Assembly (NCBI GenBank): GCA_017303935.1
Contig: JAFLBD010000002.1
Location: 1 to 64,000, forward strand
Direction of reading: 5' to 3'
Source of the DNA: Armatimonadota bacterium
Lineage (GTDB): Bacteria > Armatimonadota > Fimbriimonadia > Fimbriimonadales > Fimbriimonadaceae
Length of the DNA: 64,000 nt
The position numbers and the translations under genes are program-made. Each line of letters begins with the position of its first letter. The stretch's first letter is position 1. Positions 35,727 through 44,274 of the stretch are shown here, piece by piece. The notes beneath the pieces are model-generated. The model was not told the DNA's origin and searched no databases. It saw only the letters and a program-made list of their open reading frames with translations.

Positions 35727-37090
35727 GCCTCGGCGCAGGGTTCGGGCAAGTTGGACCGGGCGGCGGCGATAAGTCGCTGAAGTTCACGCTGGCGGATACG
35801 TTCCGACTCGCGTGGGCGGACCCAGATCTCAAAGCGCGCATTCTCTATATCTTAGGAATGTTCGCCGTCTACGCCCTGTGCGTTCACGTGCCGGTACCCA
35901 TCCCTGGTGTATCGACCGCAGAGATTGAAGAGTTGGTGAAAAGCAACCAACTCTTCAATCTCCTCAACGTTTTTGGTGGTCGCGCGCTACAACGCATTTC
36001 GATCCTGGCACTAGGACTTAACCCCTACATCACTGCCAGCATTATCATGCAGATCATGACCGCGGCTACTCCTGCTTGGAAGAAAGAACTCCAAGAAGGT
36101 GGAGAGTACGCTCGAAAAGCTCAAAACAAGCGAACGAGACTGCTTTCTATCGGCCTGTGCATCGCTCAAGGATGGGGCCTGCTCTCCGTCCTGAAGGCAG
36201 CTCCGACGATCGCTACTGCGATGACACCGATGGTGCAATTCACGACTATCTTGTTCTGGACCACCGGCTCCATGTTCCTGATGTGGATCGGCGAAAGGCT
36301 TAGCGAAAAGGGCATCGGAAACGGTATGTCCTTGTTGATCTTTGCCGGCATCGTCATTGCATTCCCGGGCACGATCCAGCTCGTTTACGAAGCTTCGTTC
36401 GTCAACAAGACAAGTAACCCGATCAACCTTTTCTTGGTGCTCGGACTGTTCGTTTTGGCAACCTACTTCGTGACTTACTTCACGATCGCTCAGCGACGTA
36501 TTCCGATTCAGCACGTTCGACGGCAGTTCGGCACGAAAGCAATGGGAGGCGGCTCGAGCTACCTACCATTTAGCGTGGTGATGGTCGGTGTTATCCCAAT
36601 CATCTTCGCGTTCTCGCTGCTCACCTTGCCGCAGATGTTTGCGAATATGTTCCCGAAGGATAGTAGCGCACACAATGCACTGCTCAAGGTGTCGGAGTTC
36701 ATTTATCCGAACTTCCAGAAGCCAGAGGGGTACATCGGCATTGTGTTCTTCATGCTGCTGATCTTCTTCTTCACCTACTTCTACACGGCGATTCAGTTCA
36801 ACGTGGAAGACATTGCGAACAACCTAAAGAGAGCCGGATCGTTCATCCCTGGTGTACGACCTGGAAAGCAAACGAAGGACTTTTTGGACGCTGTAATTTC
36901 GAGGATCACCATTCTCGGCGCATTCTTCCTGTCCGTGGTTTCACTCAGCCAGTTCTTGGTTCCGGTGTTCATTAACGTGGCTAGCGTCGGCTGGCTGTTC
37001 GGGACGTCATTGCTCATTATGGTGAGCGTGGCTCTTGAGACCATGCGCCAGATTGAAGCGAATCTCTTGATGAAGCAATACGGTCAATAA
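35723..37090 (+). CDS. secY: Protein translocase subunit SecY
   Basis: 455 residues and ten membrane helices, the channel of the Sec translocon. The start is GTG overlapping the rplO stop. The N-terminal region ahead of the first helix (about 40 residues, Gly-rich start) is longer than in E. coli. TASIIMQIMTAATPAWKKEL and GTKAMGGGSSYLPFSVVMVG are conserved pore and loop pieces, and FIPGVRPGKQTKDFLDAVISR precedes the last helices. Confidence 0.97.
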   Translation: MSLGAGFGQVGPGGGDKSLKFTLADTFRLAWADPDLKARILYILGMFAVYALCVHVPVPIPGVSTAEIEELVKSNQLFNLLNVFGGRALQRISILALGLNPYITASIIMQIMTAATPAWKKELQEGGEYARKAQNKRTRLLSIGLCIAQGWGLLSVLKAAPTIATAMTPMVQFTTILFWTTGSMFLMWIGERLSEKGIGNGMSLLIFAGIVIAFPGTIQLVYEASFVNKTSNPINLFLVLGLFVLATYFVTYFTIAQRRIPIQHVRRQFGTKAMGGGSSYLPFSVVMVGVIPIIFAFSLLTLPQMFANMFPKDSSAHNALLKVSEFIYPNFQKPEGYIGIVFFMLLIFFFTYFYTAIQFNVEDIANNLKRAGSFIPGVRPGKQTKDFLDAVISRITILGAFFLSVVSLSQFLVPVFINVASVGWLFGTSLLIMVSVALETMRQIEANLLMKQYGQ

Positions 37091-37125
37091 CAGGATTCGG
37101 CACGACATTTGCAGAAATAGTTACT

Positions 37126-37776
37126 GTGCGAATCGTACTCATCGGACCTCCAGGAGTTGGAAAAGGAACTCAAAGCGAACTGCTCACCGCAAGGCGGGGA
37201 GCAGTTCCGCTTTCTTCGGGGGCCATCTTCCGCTCCGAGATTGAAGCGCAAACCGACCTCGGAAATCTCGCCAAGCGCTACATCGACCAAGGTCGCCTCG
37301 TTCCAAACGGAGTGACCATCGAAATGATGGCTAAGCGGATGCGCTCACCAGAAGTCATCAAGAAGGGATACATCCTGGACGGATTTCCTCGCACGGTTGA
37401 TCAGGCCAAGGCGCTCGATCTGATGCTCGAAGAACTTGACCAGCCACTGGATGGAGTGGTGAGTATCGAAGTTGATGACGAAGAAGTAGTCACCAGACTC
37501 AGCGGCCGGATGGGATGCACCAAATGTGGCGCGATCTACCACCAGCTTTCGAAACCTCCAAAACGAGACTGGATCTGCGATAACTGCAACAGCCCACTTT
37601 TCGTCCGAAACGACGACAAGCCAGAAACCATTCGAGAAAGGCTGAACATCTTCCATGAAAACACTAAGCCCGTGATTGACTACTATGTTGAGCACGGATT
37701 AGTGCGCCACATTGACGGCTCTCAAGAACCTGACAAGGTGTATCAAGATATTGAAAAGGCACTTGGGCTCGAATGA
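37126..37776 (+). CDS. adk: Adenylate kinase (zinc type)
   Basis: 216 residues; balances ATP, ADP and AMP. P-loop GPPGVGKGT (7-15), DGFPRTVDQAKAL and the LID domain are intact. Four cysteines in the LID (131, 134, 151, 154) form a structural zinc site as in Bacillus. The start is GTG. It overlaps map by four bases. Confidence 0.96.
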   Translation: MRIVLIGPPGVGKGTQSELLTARRGAVPLSSGAIFRSEIEAQTDLGNLAKRYIDQGRLVPNGVTIEMMAKRMRSPEVIKKGYILDGFPRTVDQAKALDLMLEELDQPLDGVVSIEVDDEEVVTRLSGRMGCTKCGAIYHQLSKPPKRDWICDNCNSPLFVRNDDKPETIRERLNIFHENTKPVIDYYVEHGLVRHIDGSQEPDKVYQDIEKALGLE

Positions 37777-38519
37777 TCATTCTTAAGACCCGCGCCGAAA
37801 TCGCGAAAATGCGAGAAGCGGGCCGGATATTGGCGCGTGCGCAACGAATCGCGGGCGAAATGTTGCGTCCCGGCATCACCACAGAAGAACTTGATGCCGA
37901 AATCCATCGAGTTATCACCGAAGCTGGCGCAAGTCCGAGCTTCTTGGGCTATAACGGATTCCCAAAGTCGGCATGTATTTCGGTCAACGAAGAGGTTGTG
38001 CATGGGATCCCCGGCAAGCGCAAAGTGAAAGAAGGCGACATCGTCGGCATCGATATCGGTGTATATCTCGATGAGTACCACGCCGATGCCGCTCGGACTT
38101 TTGCCGTCGGTGAAGTCACGCCAGAAGTCGCGAAGCTCTTGAAGGTAACCGAGGACGCCTTGATGCTCGCGATCAACATGATCAAACCCGGAAAGAGGCT
38201 CGGCGATATTTGCGCTGCTATCCAAAAGCATGCCGAAAGTCACGGCTTTTCTGTTGTCCGCGAGTTGTCTGGACATGGGATCGGACAAAGCCTACATGAA
38301 GAACCGAGCGTTCCGAATTTTGGCCGCATGGGAACGGGGCCAAAGCTCAAAGAAGGCATGACGCTAGCCATCGAGCCGATGGTCAATATCGGAACTCCAA
38401 AAGTAAAGATTTTGAGCGATGATTGGACAGTGGTGACCGCGGACGGTAAATGTTCAGCTCAGTTCGAACACACCATCGCAATCGGCAAGAATTCAGCTGA
38501 AATCTTAACTTTGGAATAG
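37773..38519 (+). CDS. map: Methionine aminopeptidase, type I
   Basis: 248 residues; removes the initiator methionine. Conserved metal ligands are seen in GIDIGVYLDEYHADAARTF (two Asp), SGHGIGQSLHEEPSVPNF (His), and the C-terminal Glu motifs AIEPMVNIG and AQFEHTIAI. The ATG overlaps the adk stop (ATGA). Confidence 0.96.
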   Translation: MIILKTRAEIAKMREAGRILARAQRIAGEMLRPGITTEELDAEIHRVITEAGASPSFLGYNGFPKSACISVNEEVVHGIPGKRKVKEGDIVGIDIGVYLDEYHADAARTFAVGEVTPEVAKLLKVTEDALMLAINMIKPGKRLGDICAAIQKHAESHGFSVVRELSGHGIGQSLHEEPSVPNFGRMGTGPKLKEGMTLAIEPMVNIGTPKVKILSDDWTVVTADGKCSAQFEHTIAIGKNSAEILTLE

Positions 38520-38525
38520 CTGGGT

Positions 38526-38554
38526 TTCGCAGAACTGGCGCAATGGGCTACAAT
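38526..38554 (+). promoter_or_regulatory. Promoter of infA
   Basis: TTCGCA (38526-38531), 17-base spacer, TACAAT (38549-38554). Located in the 55-base gap between map and infA. Confidence 0.55.
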
Positions 38555-38574
38555 AGCCGCGAGGTAACGAATAC

Positions 38575-38835
38575 TTGCGTAAAGGTTTTCAACCAAGAAA
38601 GAAAAAAGAAAATTCAGATAAGGAAGAAGGCATTGAGCTTGATGGCGTGGTCATTGAGAATTTGCCAAATGTGAAGTTTCGGGTTCAGTTGGATGAGGGT
38701 GATATGGTCATTCTCGCTCACATTAGCGGCAATATGCGCCGCCACTGGATTCGTATTTTGCCCGGTGATCGTGTAAAAGTTGAAGTATCACCGTACGACC
38801 TTACAAAGGGTCGCATCACCTACCGCTACAAGTAA
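38575..38835 (+). CDS. infA: Translation initiation factor IF-1
   Basis: 86 residues. The S1-like fold is intact: [40 protein letters not shown] and [13 protein letters not shown]. The N terminus has an added basic stretch of about 14-16 residues ([19 protein letters not shown]) compared with the usual 72-residue IF-1. The start is TTG with GAGG some ten bases upstream, so an internal start cannot be excluded, but no in-frame ATG, GTG or TTG lies nearer the core. Confidence 0.92.
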   Translation: MRKGFQPRKKKENSDKEEGIELDGVVIENLPNVKFRVQLDEGDMVILAHISGNMRRHWIRILPGDRVKVEVSPYDLTKGRITYRYK

Positions 38836-38846
38836 GGTGCATTTTC

Positions 38847-38888
38847 GTTCTGTCCCGTAACACGCTTGTATTGCGGGGCAGAACTTTT
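38847..38888 (+). terminator. Terminator or attenuator after infA
   Basis: GTTCTGTCCCG (38847-38857) pairs with CGGGGCAGAAC (38874-38884) through 11 pairs including one G-U, followed by TTTT. It separates infA from the rpmJ-rpsM unit. Confidence 0.65.
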
Positions 38889-38934
38889 CCACAAAATAGT
38901 GCAACAAATCCCGGCAGAAGATCGTCTGGGGCAG

Positions 38935-38964
38935 TTGCATTTCTCCCGCGCTGGCGGGTATCTT
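38935..38964 (+). promoter_or_regulatory. Candidate promoter of the rpmJ-rpsM-rpsK-rpoA unit
   Basis: TTGCAT (38935-38940), 18-base spacer, TATCTT (38959-38964). The spacer contains a CCCGC-GCTG-GCGGG inverted repeat. The leader to rpmJ is about 105 bases and holds further short inverted repeats, so it could carry control by a ribosomal protein; this is not shown. Confidence 0.5.
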
Positions 38965-39078
38965 TTCAAATCGCGCTCGGCTTCGCGTGCCTTAATCTGC
39001 ACGCCTTCGTCGAAGGGACTTTTTTAGAAATGACGAAAGTTCTGGACGGGAAGATGCCGAGACTGACGAGGATTTCAA

Positions 39079-39192
39079 ATGAAAGTCAGGGCTAGTGTAA
39101 AGAAGATTTGCGAAAAGTGCAAGATCATCAAGCGTTCCGGTGTGGTGCGCGTGATCTGCGAGAACCCAAAGCACAAGCAGCGACAAGGTTAA
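39079..39192 (+). CDS. rpmJ: 50S ribosomal protein L36
   Basis: 37-residue protein [18 protein letters not shown] then [19 protein letters not shown]. The cysteine pair CEKC with the later Cys and His forms the zinc ribbon of the C+ type. GAGGA lies six bases before the ATG. It opens the alpha-operon part, followed by rpsM. Confidence 0.96.
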   Translation: MKVRASVKKICEKCKIIKRSGVVRVICENPKHKQRQG

Positions 39193-39208
39193 GGAGAAAC
39201 AAAGCAGA

Positions 39209-39586
39209 GTGGCTCGTATAGCTGGTGTAGATTTACCGCGCGACAAGGCAATTGCCTATGCCTTGCCGTTGATTTATGGTCTTGGAATGAAGACCGCCGC
39301 GGAAGTGATTGAAAAGGCGGGACTAGATCCAACTACCCGTGTTCGTGATTTGAACGAGCACGAGATTGGAAAGCTCCGCGAAATCATTGACGCAGATTAT
39401 CAAGTCGAGGGCGACCTTCGACGAGAGGTCTACGCCAACATTCGCCGACTGATCGAAATCGGTTCCTACCGAGGGCTTCGACACCGACGTGGACTGCCAA
39501 CTCGGGGCCAACGCACCCGAAGCAATGCCCGAACTCGAAAGGGTAAGGCCAAGACCGTTGCCGGCAAGAAGAAGGTCAAAAAGTAA
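39209..39586 (+). CDS. rpsM: 30S ribosomal protein S13
   Basis: 125 residues. The GTG start gives [19 protein letters not shown], and the C-terminal basic stretch [20 protein letters not shown] contacts tRNA and 16S rRNA. GGAG is present upstream. Confidence 0.97.
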   Translation: MARIAGVDLPRDKAIAYALPLIYGLGMKTAAEVIEKAGLDPTTRVRDLNEHEIGKLREIIDADYQVEGDLRREVYANIRRLIEIGSYRGLRHRRGLPTRGQRTRSNARTRKGKAKTVAGKKKVKK

Positions 39587-39596
39587 GGTTTAAGCT

Positions 39597-39989
39597 ATGG
39601 CTAGAAAGCAAAACGTACGCGGAAAGGTTAAGGAAAAACGCCAAGTTGCCCAAGGCATGGCCTATATCCAAAGCACTTTCAACAACACCATCGTTTCGAT
39701 CACTGACCCGCAAGGCAATGTCCTTTGCTGGGCAAGTGCTGGCAATGTTGGATTCAAGGGAAGCCGAAAAGGCACTCCATTCGCCGCTCAAATGGCTGCA
39801 GAAACCTGCGCTAAGAAGGCTGCCGAGCACGGCATGCGAAAGGTGGATGTCCGTGTTTGTGGCCCTGGTGGCGGACGCGAAACAGCGATTCGATCACTCC
39901 AGGCTAACGGACTCGAAGTCCAAACCATTCAGGATGTCACTCCATTGCCACACAATGGTTGCCGACCTCCAAAGAAGCGACGCGTCTAA
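39597..39989 (+). CDS. rpsK: 30S ribosomal protein S11
   Basis: 130 residues. Conserved [36 protein letters not shown] and the C-terminal [17 protein letters not shown]. In most bacteria rpsD follows; here rpoA follows directly. Confidence 0.97.
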   Translation: MARKQNVRGKVKEKRQVAQGMAYIQSTFNNTIVSITDPQGNVLCWASAGNVGFKGSRKGTPFAAQMAAETCAKKAAEHGMRKVDVRVCGPGGGRETAIRSLQANGLEVQTIQDVTPLPHNGCRPPKKRRV

Positions 39990-40007
39990 TTCTCCCTGCA
40001 TAAACTC

Positions 40008-40997
40008 ATGCCTCACATTACGACACAAGAACTGACAAACGACTACGGAAAGTTCGTTTTTGAACCGCTGGAACGCGGATACGGACACACTGTAGGTAAC
40101 TCGTTGCGCCGAGTGCTGCTTAGCAGCATTCAAGGTGCAGCCGTGGCTGCAGTCAAGGTCGGCAAGGTCTTCCACGAATTCGCTCCAATTCCAGGAGTGA
40201 AAGAAGACACCACCGAGCTCTTGCTGAACCTGAAGGATTTGGCGATTGCCGTCGAATTCGAAGGCGCTGCTCCGGATGAGTTGGTTCTTTCCATCAATGT
40301 GAAAGGCCCAGGCCGCGTGACCGGTGCAGATATTGTCTGCCCAGAAGGCGTGACCATCGTTAACCCAGAGGTTTACATTGCGACCGTGAGTGACGCTAAA
40401 GTCACCCTCGATATCGAACTGTTTGTGAACTGGGGCAGCGGATACACCCTCCCAGAAAAGCAAGAGCGATACCGAGGCATCATTGGCATCTTGCCGACCG
40501 GGTCGCAGTTCACTCCTGTAAAGAAGGTCAATTATACTGTCGAGCCGACTCGTGTAGGAAGCCGAACTGACTTTGAGCGACTCGTCTTGGATGTTTGGAC
40601 AAACGGTGCTGTACCGCCAAACGATGCTGTCACTCAAGCTGCACAAATTCTTGTTCGATCGTTGCAGATGTTCTTTGAACTTGGCAAGGGCAACTTTGAT
40701 CTGGACTTCGCTGACGAAGAAAGCGAATTGCCAGAACTCTCAAACGTTCCTGAAATAAAGATCGAAGAGATGGATTTCTCGCAGCGAACCTTCAACTGCT
40801 TGCGACGCGCTGGATTGCTGACATTGCGACATCTGGCCGCCACAACCGAGAGCGACCTTACCAGCATTCGTGGCTTCGGTAAGAAATCGCTGAACGAAGT
40901 GCGCGACAAACTCGCTGAGCACGGCCTGGCGATCAAGCCACCAAAGGCAGGCTACCGAGTAGTTGATTTTGACGACGACGAAGAAGATTTCGATTAA
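40008..40997 (+). CDS. rpoA: RNA polymerase alpha subunit
   Basis: 329 residues. The N-terminal dimerisation domain (EPLERGYGHTVGNSLRRVLL, about 24-43) and the C-terminal domain (RAGLLTLRHLAATTESDLTSIRG in short pieces; FGKKSLNEVRDKLAEHG) for UP-element and activator contact are both complete. It ends in an acidic tail. Confidence 0.98.
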   Translation: MPHITTQELTNDYGKFVFEPLERGYGHTVGNSLRRVLLSSIQGAAVAAVKVGKVFHEFAPIPGVKEDTTELLLNLKDLAIAVEFEGAAPDELVLSINVKGPGRVTGADIVCPEGVTIVNPEVYIATVSDAKVTLDIELFVNWGSGYTLPEKQERYRGIIGILPTGSQFTPVKKVNYTVEPTRVGSRTDFERLVLDVWTNGAVPPNDAVTQAAQILVRSLQMFFELGKGNFDLDFADEESELPELSNVPEIKIEEMDFSQRTFNCLRRAGLLTLRHLAATTESDLTSIRGFGKKSLNEVRDKLAEHGLAIKPPKAGYRVVDFDDDEEDFD

Positions 40998-41008
40998 GGA
41001 CCAAACCG

Positions 41009-41458
41009 ATGAATCATAAGATTGACCGACGTAAACTTGGACTGCCTAGCGATCAACGCCGCGCGCTGTTGACAAACTTGACGCGCCAGTTCATCCGACA
41101 TGGCTATGTCCGAACAACCTTGGGCCGAGCAAAGGAACTTCGACGTATCGTCGAAAAGCTCATCACCTTGGCGAAGGATGATTCATTGCAGTCACGACGA
41201 GAAGCTCGAAAGATCCTCGTCGGACACAGCAGCAGCTCCAAGAAGCCAGAAAAATTGCTGGCCGGCAAAACCGAGCTCGAAAAGATGCTCATCTTGCAAG
41301 AGCGCAGCCTGATCAACGGCGAAGACCTCGTCGCTCACCTGTTCGACGTCGTGGCTCCTCGCTTCCGCGATCGAAAGGGTGGCTACACCAGGCTCACCAA
41401 GACCGGTTTGCGACGCGGCGATGCTGCAGTGACTGCCGTTCTCGAACTCGTAGACTAA
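41009..41458 (+). CDS. rplQ: 50S ribosomal protein L17
   Basis: 149 residues, conserved KIDRRKLGLPSDQRRALLTN and GYTRLTKTGLRRGDAA. A middle insertion of about 30 residues (about 65-95, rich in Ser and Lys) relative to the E. coli protein is typical of longer L17 variants. Confidence 0.96.
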   Translation: MNHKIDRRKLGLPSDQRRALLTNLTRQFIRHGYVRTTLGRAKELRRIVEKLITLAKDDSLQSRREARKILVGHSSSSKKPEKLLAGKTELEKMLILQERSLINGEDLVAHLFDVVAPRFRDRKGGYTRLTKTGLRRGDAAVTAVLELVD

Positions 41459-41465
41459 GTTTGCT

Positions 41466-42281
41466 CTGAAAAGACTTCAACTCATCGTCGCCTATGATGG
41501 CACTGACTTCTGTGGATGGGCCCCGCAGAAAGATCAACGAACGGTCCAAAGTACATTGACAGATATCGTGCGCCAGGTCTCGGGCGAAGATTGCGAGATC
41601 ATCGGAGCAAGCCGCACCGATTCAGGAGCTCATGCTGATTACCAGGTGTGTCATTTCGACACGAACTGGAAAGCAGATCCTGTTCAGATTCCCAGAATCT
41701 TGAACAACATGCTCCCGCAAGATATCGGGATTCAAAAAGCAAAGTTCGTCCCGGACTCGTTCCATTCGAGATTTAGTGCGGTTGATCGAACATATCGCTA
41801 TCGAATTCGGCAATCTCCTCGAAATCCAAATATCTCGCGGTTTACCCACGACTACTGGAAAAAGCTAGACCTAAAAGCTATGCAGGAAGCATCGAAGTGC
41901 TTGGTTGGAGTTCATGACTTCAGAGCATTTAGCGAGGAAGTCGAACCAGAAGCAAACGCAATTCGAGAGATTTTTGAGATCAATGTCCGAGGCGCCGGGA
42001 GAGAAATCTGGATCGACATTCGAGGAAACGCATTCATGCGAGGAATGATGCGCAGAATCAGTGGAGGACTCTTCGAAGTCGGCCGAGGTCGACGTCCAGG
42101 AAGCGACATCGCAGGATTGCTCGATTTGGAAAGGCGGGAAACCATCCATTGGCCGGTTGTCCTACCCGCGAAAGGACTTTGCCTCAAAAACATCCGCTAT
42201 GGACGGCATCCTAGAGATTTCCGATCACGATATCAACAAACAGATTTGACGGGAGAAATCCCTCACTTGGAGAACAAATGA
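41466..42281 (+). CDS. truA: tRNA pseudouridine synthase A, with a non-standard start codon
   Basis: Makes pseudouridine at tRNA positions 38-40. The conserved N-terminal strand RLQLIVAYDGTDFCGWAPQ and the catalytic-aspartate motif GASRTDSGAHA are in one frame, as is the C-terminal NAFMRGMMRRISGGLFEVG. The frame is closed at TAG 41451-41453, and there is no ATG, GTG or TTG before a TTG at 41556, which would remove the essential first 30 residues. The best candidate is CTG at 41466, giving 271 residues (the E. coli enzyme has 270). It overlaps rplM by four bases. Confidence 0.85.
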   Translation: MKRLQLIVAYDGTDFCGWAPQKDQRTVQSTLTDIVRQVSGEDCEIIGASRTDSGAHADYQVCHFDTNWKADPVQIPRILNNMLPQDIGIQKAKFVPDSFHSRFSAVDRTYRYRIRQSPRNPNISRFTHDYWKKLDLKAMQEASKCLVGVHDFRAFSEEVEPEANAIREIFEINVRGAGREIWIDIRGNAFMRGMMRRISGGLFEVGRGRRPGSDIAGLLDLERRETIHWPVVLPAKGLCLKNIRYGRHPRDFRSRYQQTDLTGEIPHLENK

Positions 42282-42715
42282 ACAGAACGTATAGTGCGTC
42301 AAAAGAGAATATTGAGCGCAATTGGCACGTGGTTGACGCCACAGGTGTGCCAGTAGGCCGATTGGCCGCGCAAGTTGCTCAAGTGCTTCGCGGTAAGCAC
42401 AAGGCAACGTTTACTTACAACCAAGATTGTGGCGACTTTGTAGTCATCATCAATGCAGATCGAGCGGTGCTCACCGGTACCAAGGGTGACGAACTCATCT
42501 ATTGGCACTCGGGATGGCCAGGCGGACTTAAGAATGTTTCGCGCTCGAAGATGCTCGCTGACAACCCAGAAAAGCTCGTCTCGAAGGCTGTTTGGGGCAT
42601 GTTGCCAAAGACCAAGCTTGGCCACCAGATTTTTACAAAGCTGAAGGTGTACTCCGGGCCAAATCACCCCCACACCGCACAAGATCCTAAGCCATTGGAG
42701 ATCGGTAAGAACTAA
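42278..42715 (+). CDS. rplM: 50S ribosomal protein L13
   Basis: 145 residues. WHVVDATGVPVGRLAAQVA and HKATFTYNQDCGDFVVIINA are L13 motifs. It overlaps truA by four bases and rpsI by one base. Confidence 0.97.
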   Translation: MNRTYSASKENIERNWHVVDATGVPVGRLAAQVAQVLRGKHKATFTYNQDCGDFVVIINADRAVLTGTKGDELIYWHSGWPGGLKNVSRSKMLADNPEKLVSKAVWGMLPKTKLGHQIFTKLKVYSGPNHPHTAQDPKPLEIGKN

Positions 42716-43104
42716 TGAAAAACGCTAATTACGGCACTGGCCGACGAAAATGCGCAATCGCTCGAGTTTGGGTCACCAAGGGCGAAGGCAAGATCACCAT
42801 CAATGGTCGAGAAGCCAGCGAATATTTGGGACGACCTGTTCTGGACATCTTGATTAAGAGCCCAGCTGTCGCTCTCGGAATGGAAAGTCAAATTGACGTC
42901 GTTGCGAGCACCAAGGGTGGCGGAATTACCGGTCAAGCCGGCGCCATTCGACTTGGAATTTCACGAGCACTCATCGAAATGGATGAGAATTTGCGAAAGC
43001 CGTTGAAGGACGAAGGATTCCTGACTCGAGATTCGCGAGTCAAGGAACGAAAGAAGTACGGTCGAAAGAAGGCACGACGCGGCTTCCAGTTCGTCAAACG
43101 ATAA
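42715..43104 (+). CDS. rpsI: 30S ribosomal protein S9
   Basis: 129 residues, YGTGRRKCAIARVWVTKGEG at the start and KKYGRKKARRGFQFVKR at the end, which enters the P site. Fourteen of its fifteen arginine codons are CGA, which is exceptional (see findings). It is the last gene of the cluster. Confidence 0.98.
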   Translation: MKNANYGTGRRKCAIARVWVTKGEGKITINGREASEYLGRPVLDILIKSPAVALGMESQIDVVASTKGGGITGQAGAIRLGISRALIEMDENLRKPLKDEGFLTRDSRVKERKKYGRKKARRGFQFVKR

Positions 43105-43128
43105 GAACCACTATCGTTGTTCATCTCC

Positions 43129-43171
43129 AAAATGGGGCGAATTCCAAATACGGAATTCGCCCCATTTTTGT
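43129..43171 (+). terminator. Terminator of the ribosomal cluster
   Basis: AAATGGGGCGAATTCC, loop AAATAC, GGAATTCGCCCCATTT then TT. Long perfect stem with a T-run. Confidence 0.92.
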
Positions 43172-43189
43172 GAAAAAAGAAAGAAGGAT

Positions 43190-43275
43190 TGGTGCGCGGG
43201 AGAGGACTCGAACCTCCATGCCTTGTGAGCACTACCACCTCAAGGTAGCGTGTATACCAATTTCACCACCCGCGC
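43190..43275 (-). tRNA. tRNA-Leu, anticodon GAG
   Basis: On the minus strand an 86-base gene begins GCGCGGG, whose acceptor stem pairs with CCCGCGC, followed by the discriminator A and an encoded CCA end. The anticodon stem CTACC/GGTAG closes loop TTGAGGT, giving anticodon GAG (leucine CUC/CUU). The T arm has GGTTCGAGTCC and a long class II variable arm is present. Confidence 0.95.
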
Positions 43276-43286
43276 GTGGAACTCAG

Positions 43287-44252
43287 TTATACCTTAGGCT
43301 TTGCAGGCTCGGCAACCCGAGGCGCAACATACATCTTGACTTCGCCCTTCTTATAAATCTGAAGCCAGTGTCGCAGCCCCCAAGGTAACGAGATTCCTTG
43401 AATTCGGCCCAATCCCCAGCGATTGATGTTCTCAGATGAAGGTGATGGCATCGGGACGGCACCCACACGAACCGCACCATCGAGCTTATAGCGCTTTCCA
43501 TTCCATTTGAATTCTTTCAGCAAGGACTTGTTCTTTGGATAGATTCCGTATGGCATAGCCATTGTTTTGGGTTCAATTCCCCACGATCTCACCCAGTCGA
43601 TTGAACCACCGATCTCCTTTTTGACTTGCTCATCGGTAAGAGTATCGAGCCGGTGATGACTCAGGGTGTGAACGCCGATTTCGCTACCTTGAGATTTCAA
43701 GAAGGCCAACTTTTCTCTTGCCGTATCCATCTTGACAAAGGGAACCGGAGGAAGCACGAAGAAAGTAGCCCTCACAGGGAAGTCCGGTCGAGTTTCTGCA
43801 AATTTCTTCCAGATGCCCACCGCGCAATTTGGATCGACTTCCCCGTTCGGAAGAATCCGATATTGGCTTTCGTGGCCATCGTCAAAAGTAAAGACCACCG
43901 GCGTGGCACCTGGCGGGACTTCAAATTTATTCTGCAGGTACTGAGATAAGGTAATCGGCCGAAAGCCCACCGCGTACAACAACTCCAAATCTCTGCGAAA
44001 ACTCGCTGGCGTTCGACCCCACCGCGTCTCTTTCTCCTCAAACTTATGATATTCGAGGATGAAGACCTTCCCGTTTGTATTCGGTTCTCGATTGGTGACC
44101 GGCTTGTTACTTTGCTTCTTTGGTGCGGTCACGTTCTGCTTTGGCGGGGGCACCGCGGCAACACCGGAAACCACCCTATTCGCAGGTGCAGATTGGCAAC
44201 CGATCAGAGGCGCAGACGCAACAAGGCAGAGCAAGAGGAAGGGGGGCTTCAC
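43287..44252 (-). CDS. Polysaccharide deacetylase family lipoprotein
   Basis: About 321 residues. Lipoprotein signal (MKPPFLLLCLVASAPLIGC). The NodB-type domain contains FTFDDGHESQ (catalytic base and metal Asp), HTLSHHRLD (the two metal His) and later MAMPYGIYP. It probably removes N-acetyl groups from surface polysaccharide or peptidoglycan. I start at GTG 44252 because TAATAT ends six bases upstream; a TTG at 44258 abuts the box. It follows the fused guanylyltransferase gene on the same strand by 22 bases, so both could act on the same polysaccharide. Confidence 0.88.
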   Translation of the reverse strand: MKPPFLLLCLVASAPLIGCQSAPANRVVSGVAAVPPPKQNVTAPKKQSNKPVTNREPNTNGKVFILEYHKFEEKETRWGRTPASFRRDLELLYAVGFRPITLSQYLQNKFEVPPGATPVVFTFDDGHESQYRILPNGEVDPNCAVGIWKKFAETRPDFPVRATFFVLPPVPFVKMDTAREKLAFLKSQGSEIGVHTLSHHRLDTLTDEQVKKEIGGSIDWVRSWGIEPKTMAMPYGIYPKNKSLLKEFKWNGKRYKLDGAVRVGAVPMPSPSSENINRWGLGRIQGISLPWGLRHWLQIYKKGEVKMYVAPRVAEPAKPKV

Positions 44253-44274
44253 TGCCAAATATTATGAATCAGAT

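Noticed and set aside
39030-39095. Leader peptide of 21 codons overlapping rpmJ
   Set aside because: No ribosome binding site, no attenuator-type codon run, and it overlaps rpmJ.
41556-42281. truA starting at TTG 41556
   Set aside because: This would remove the conserved YDGTDFCGW region needed for the fold.
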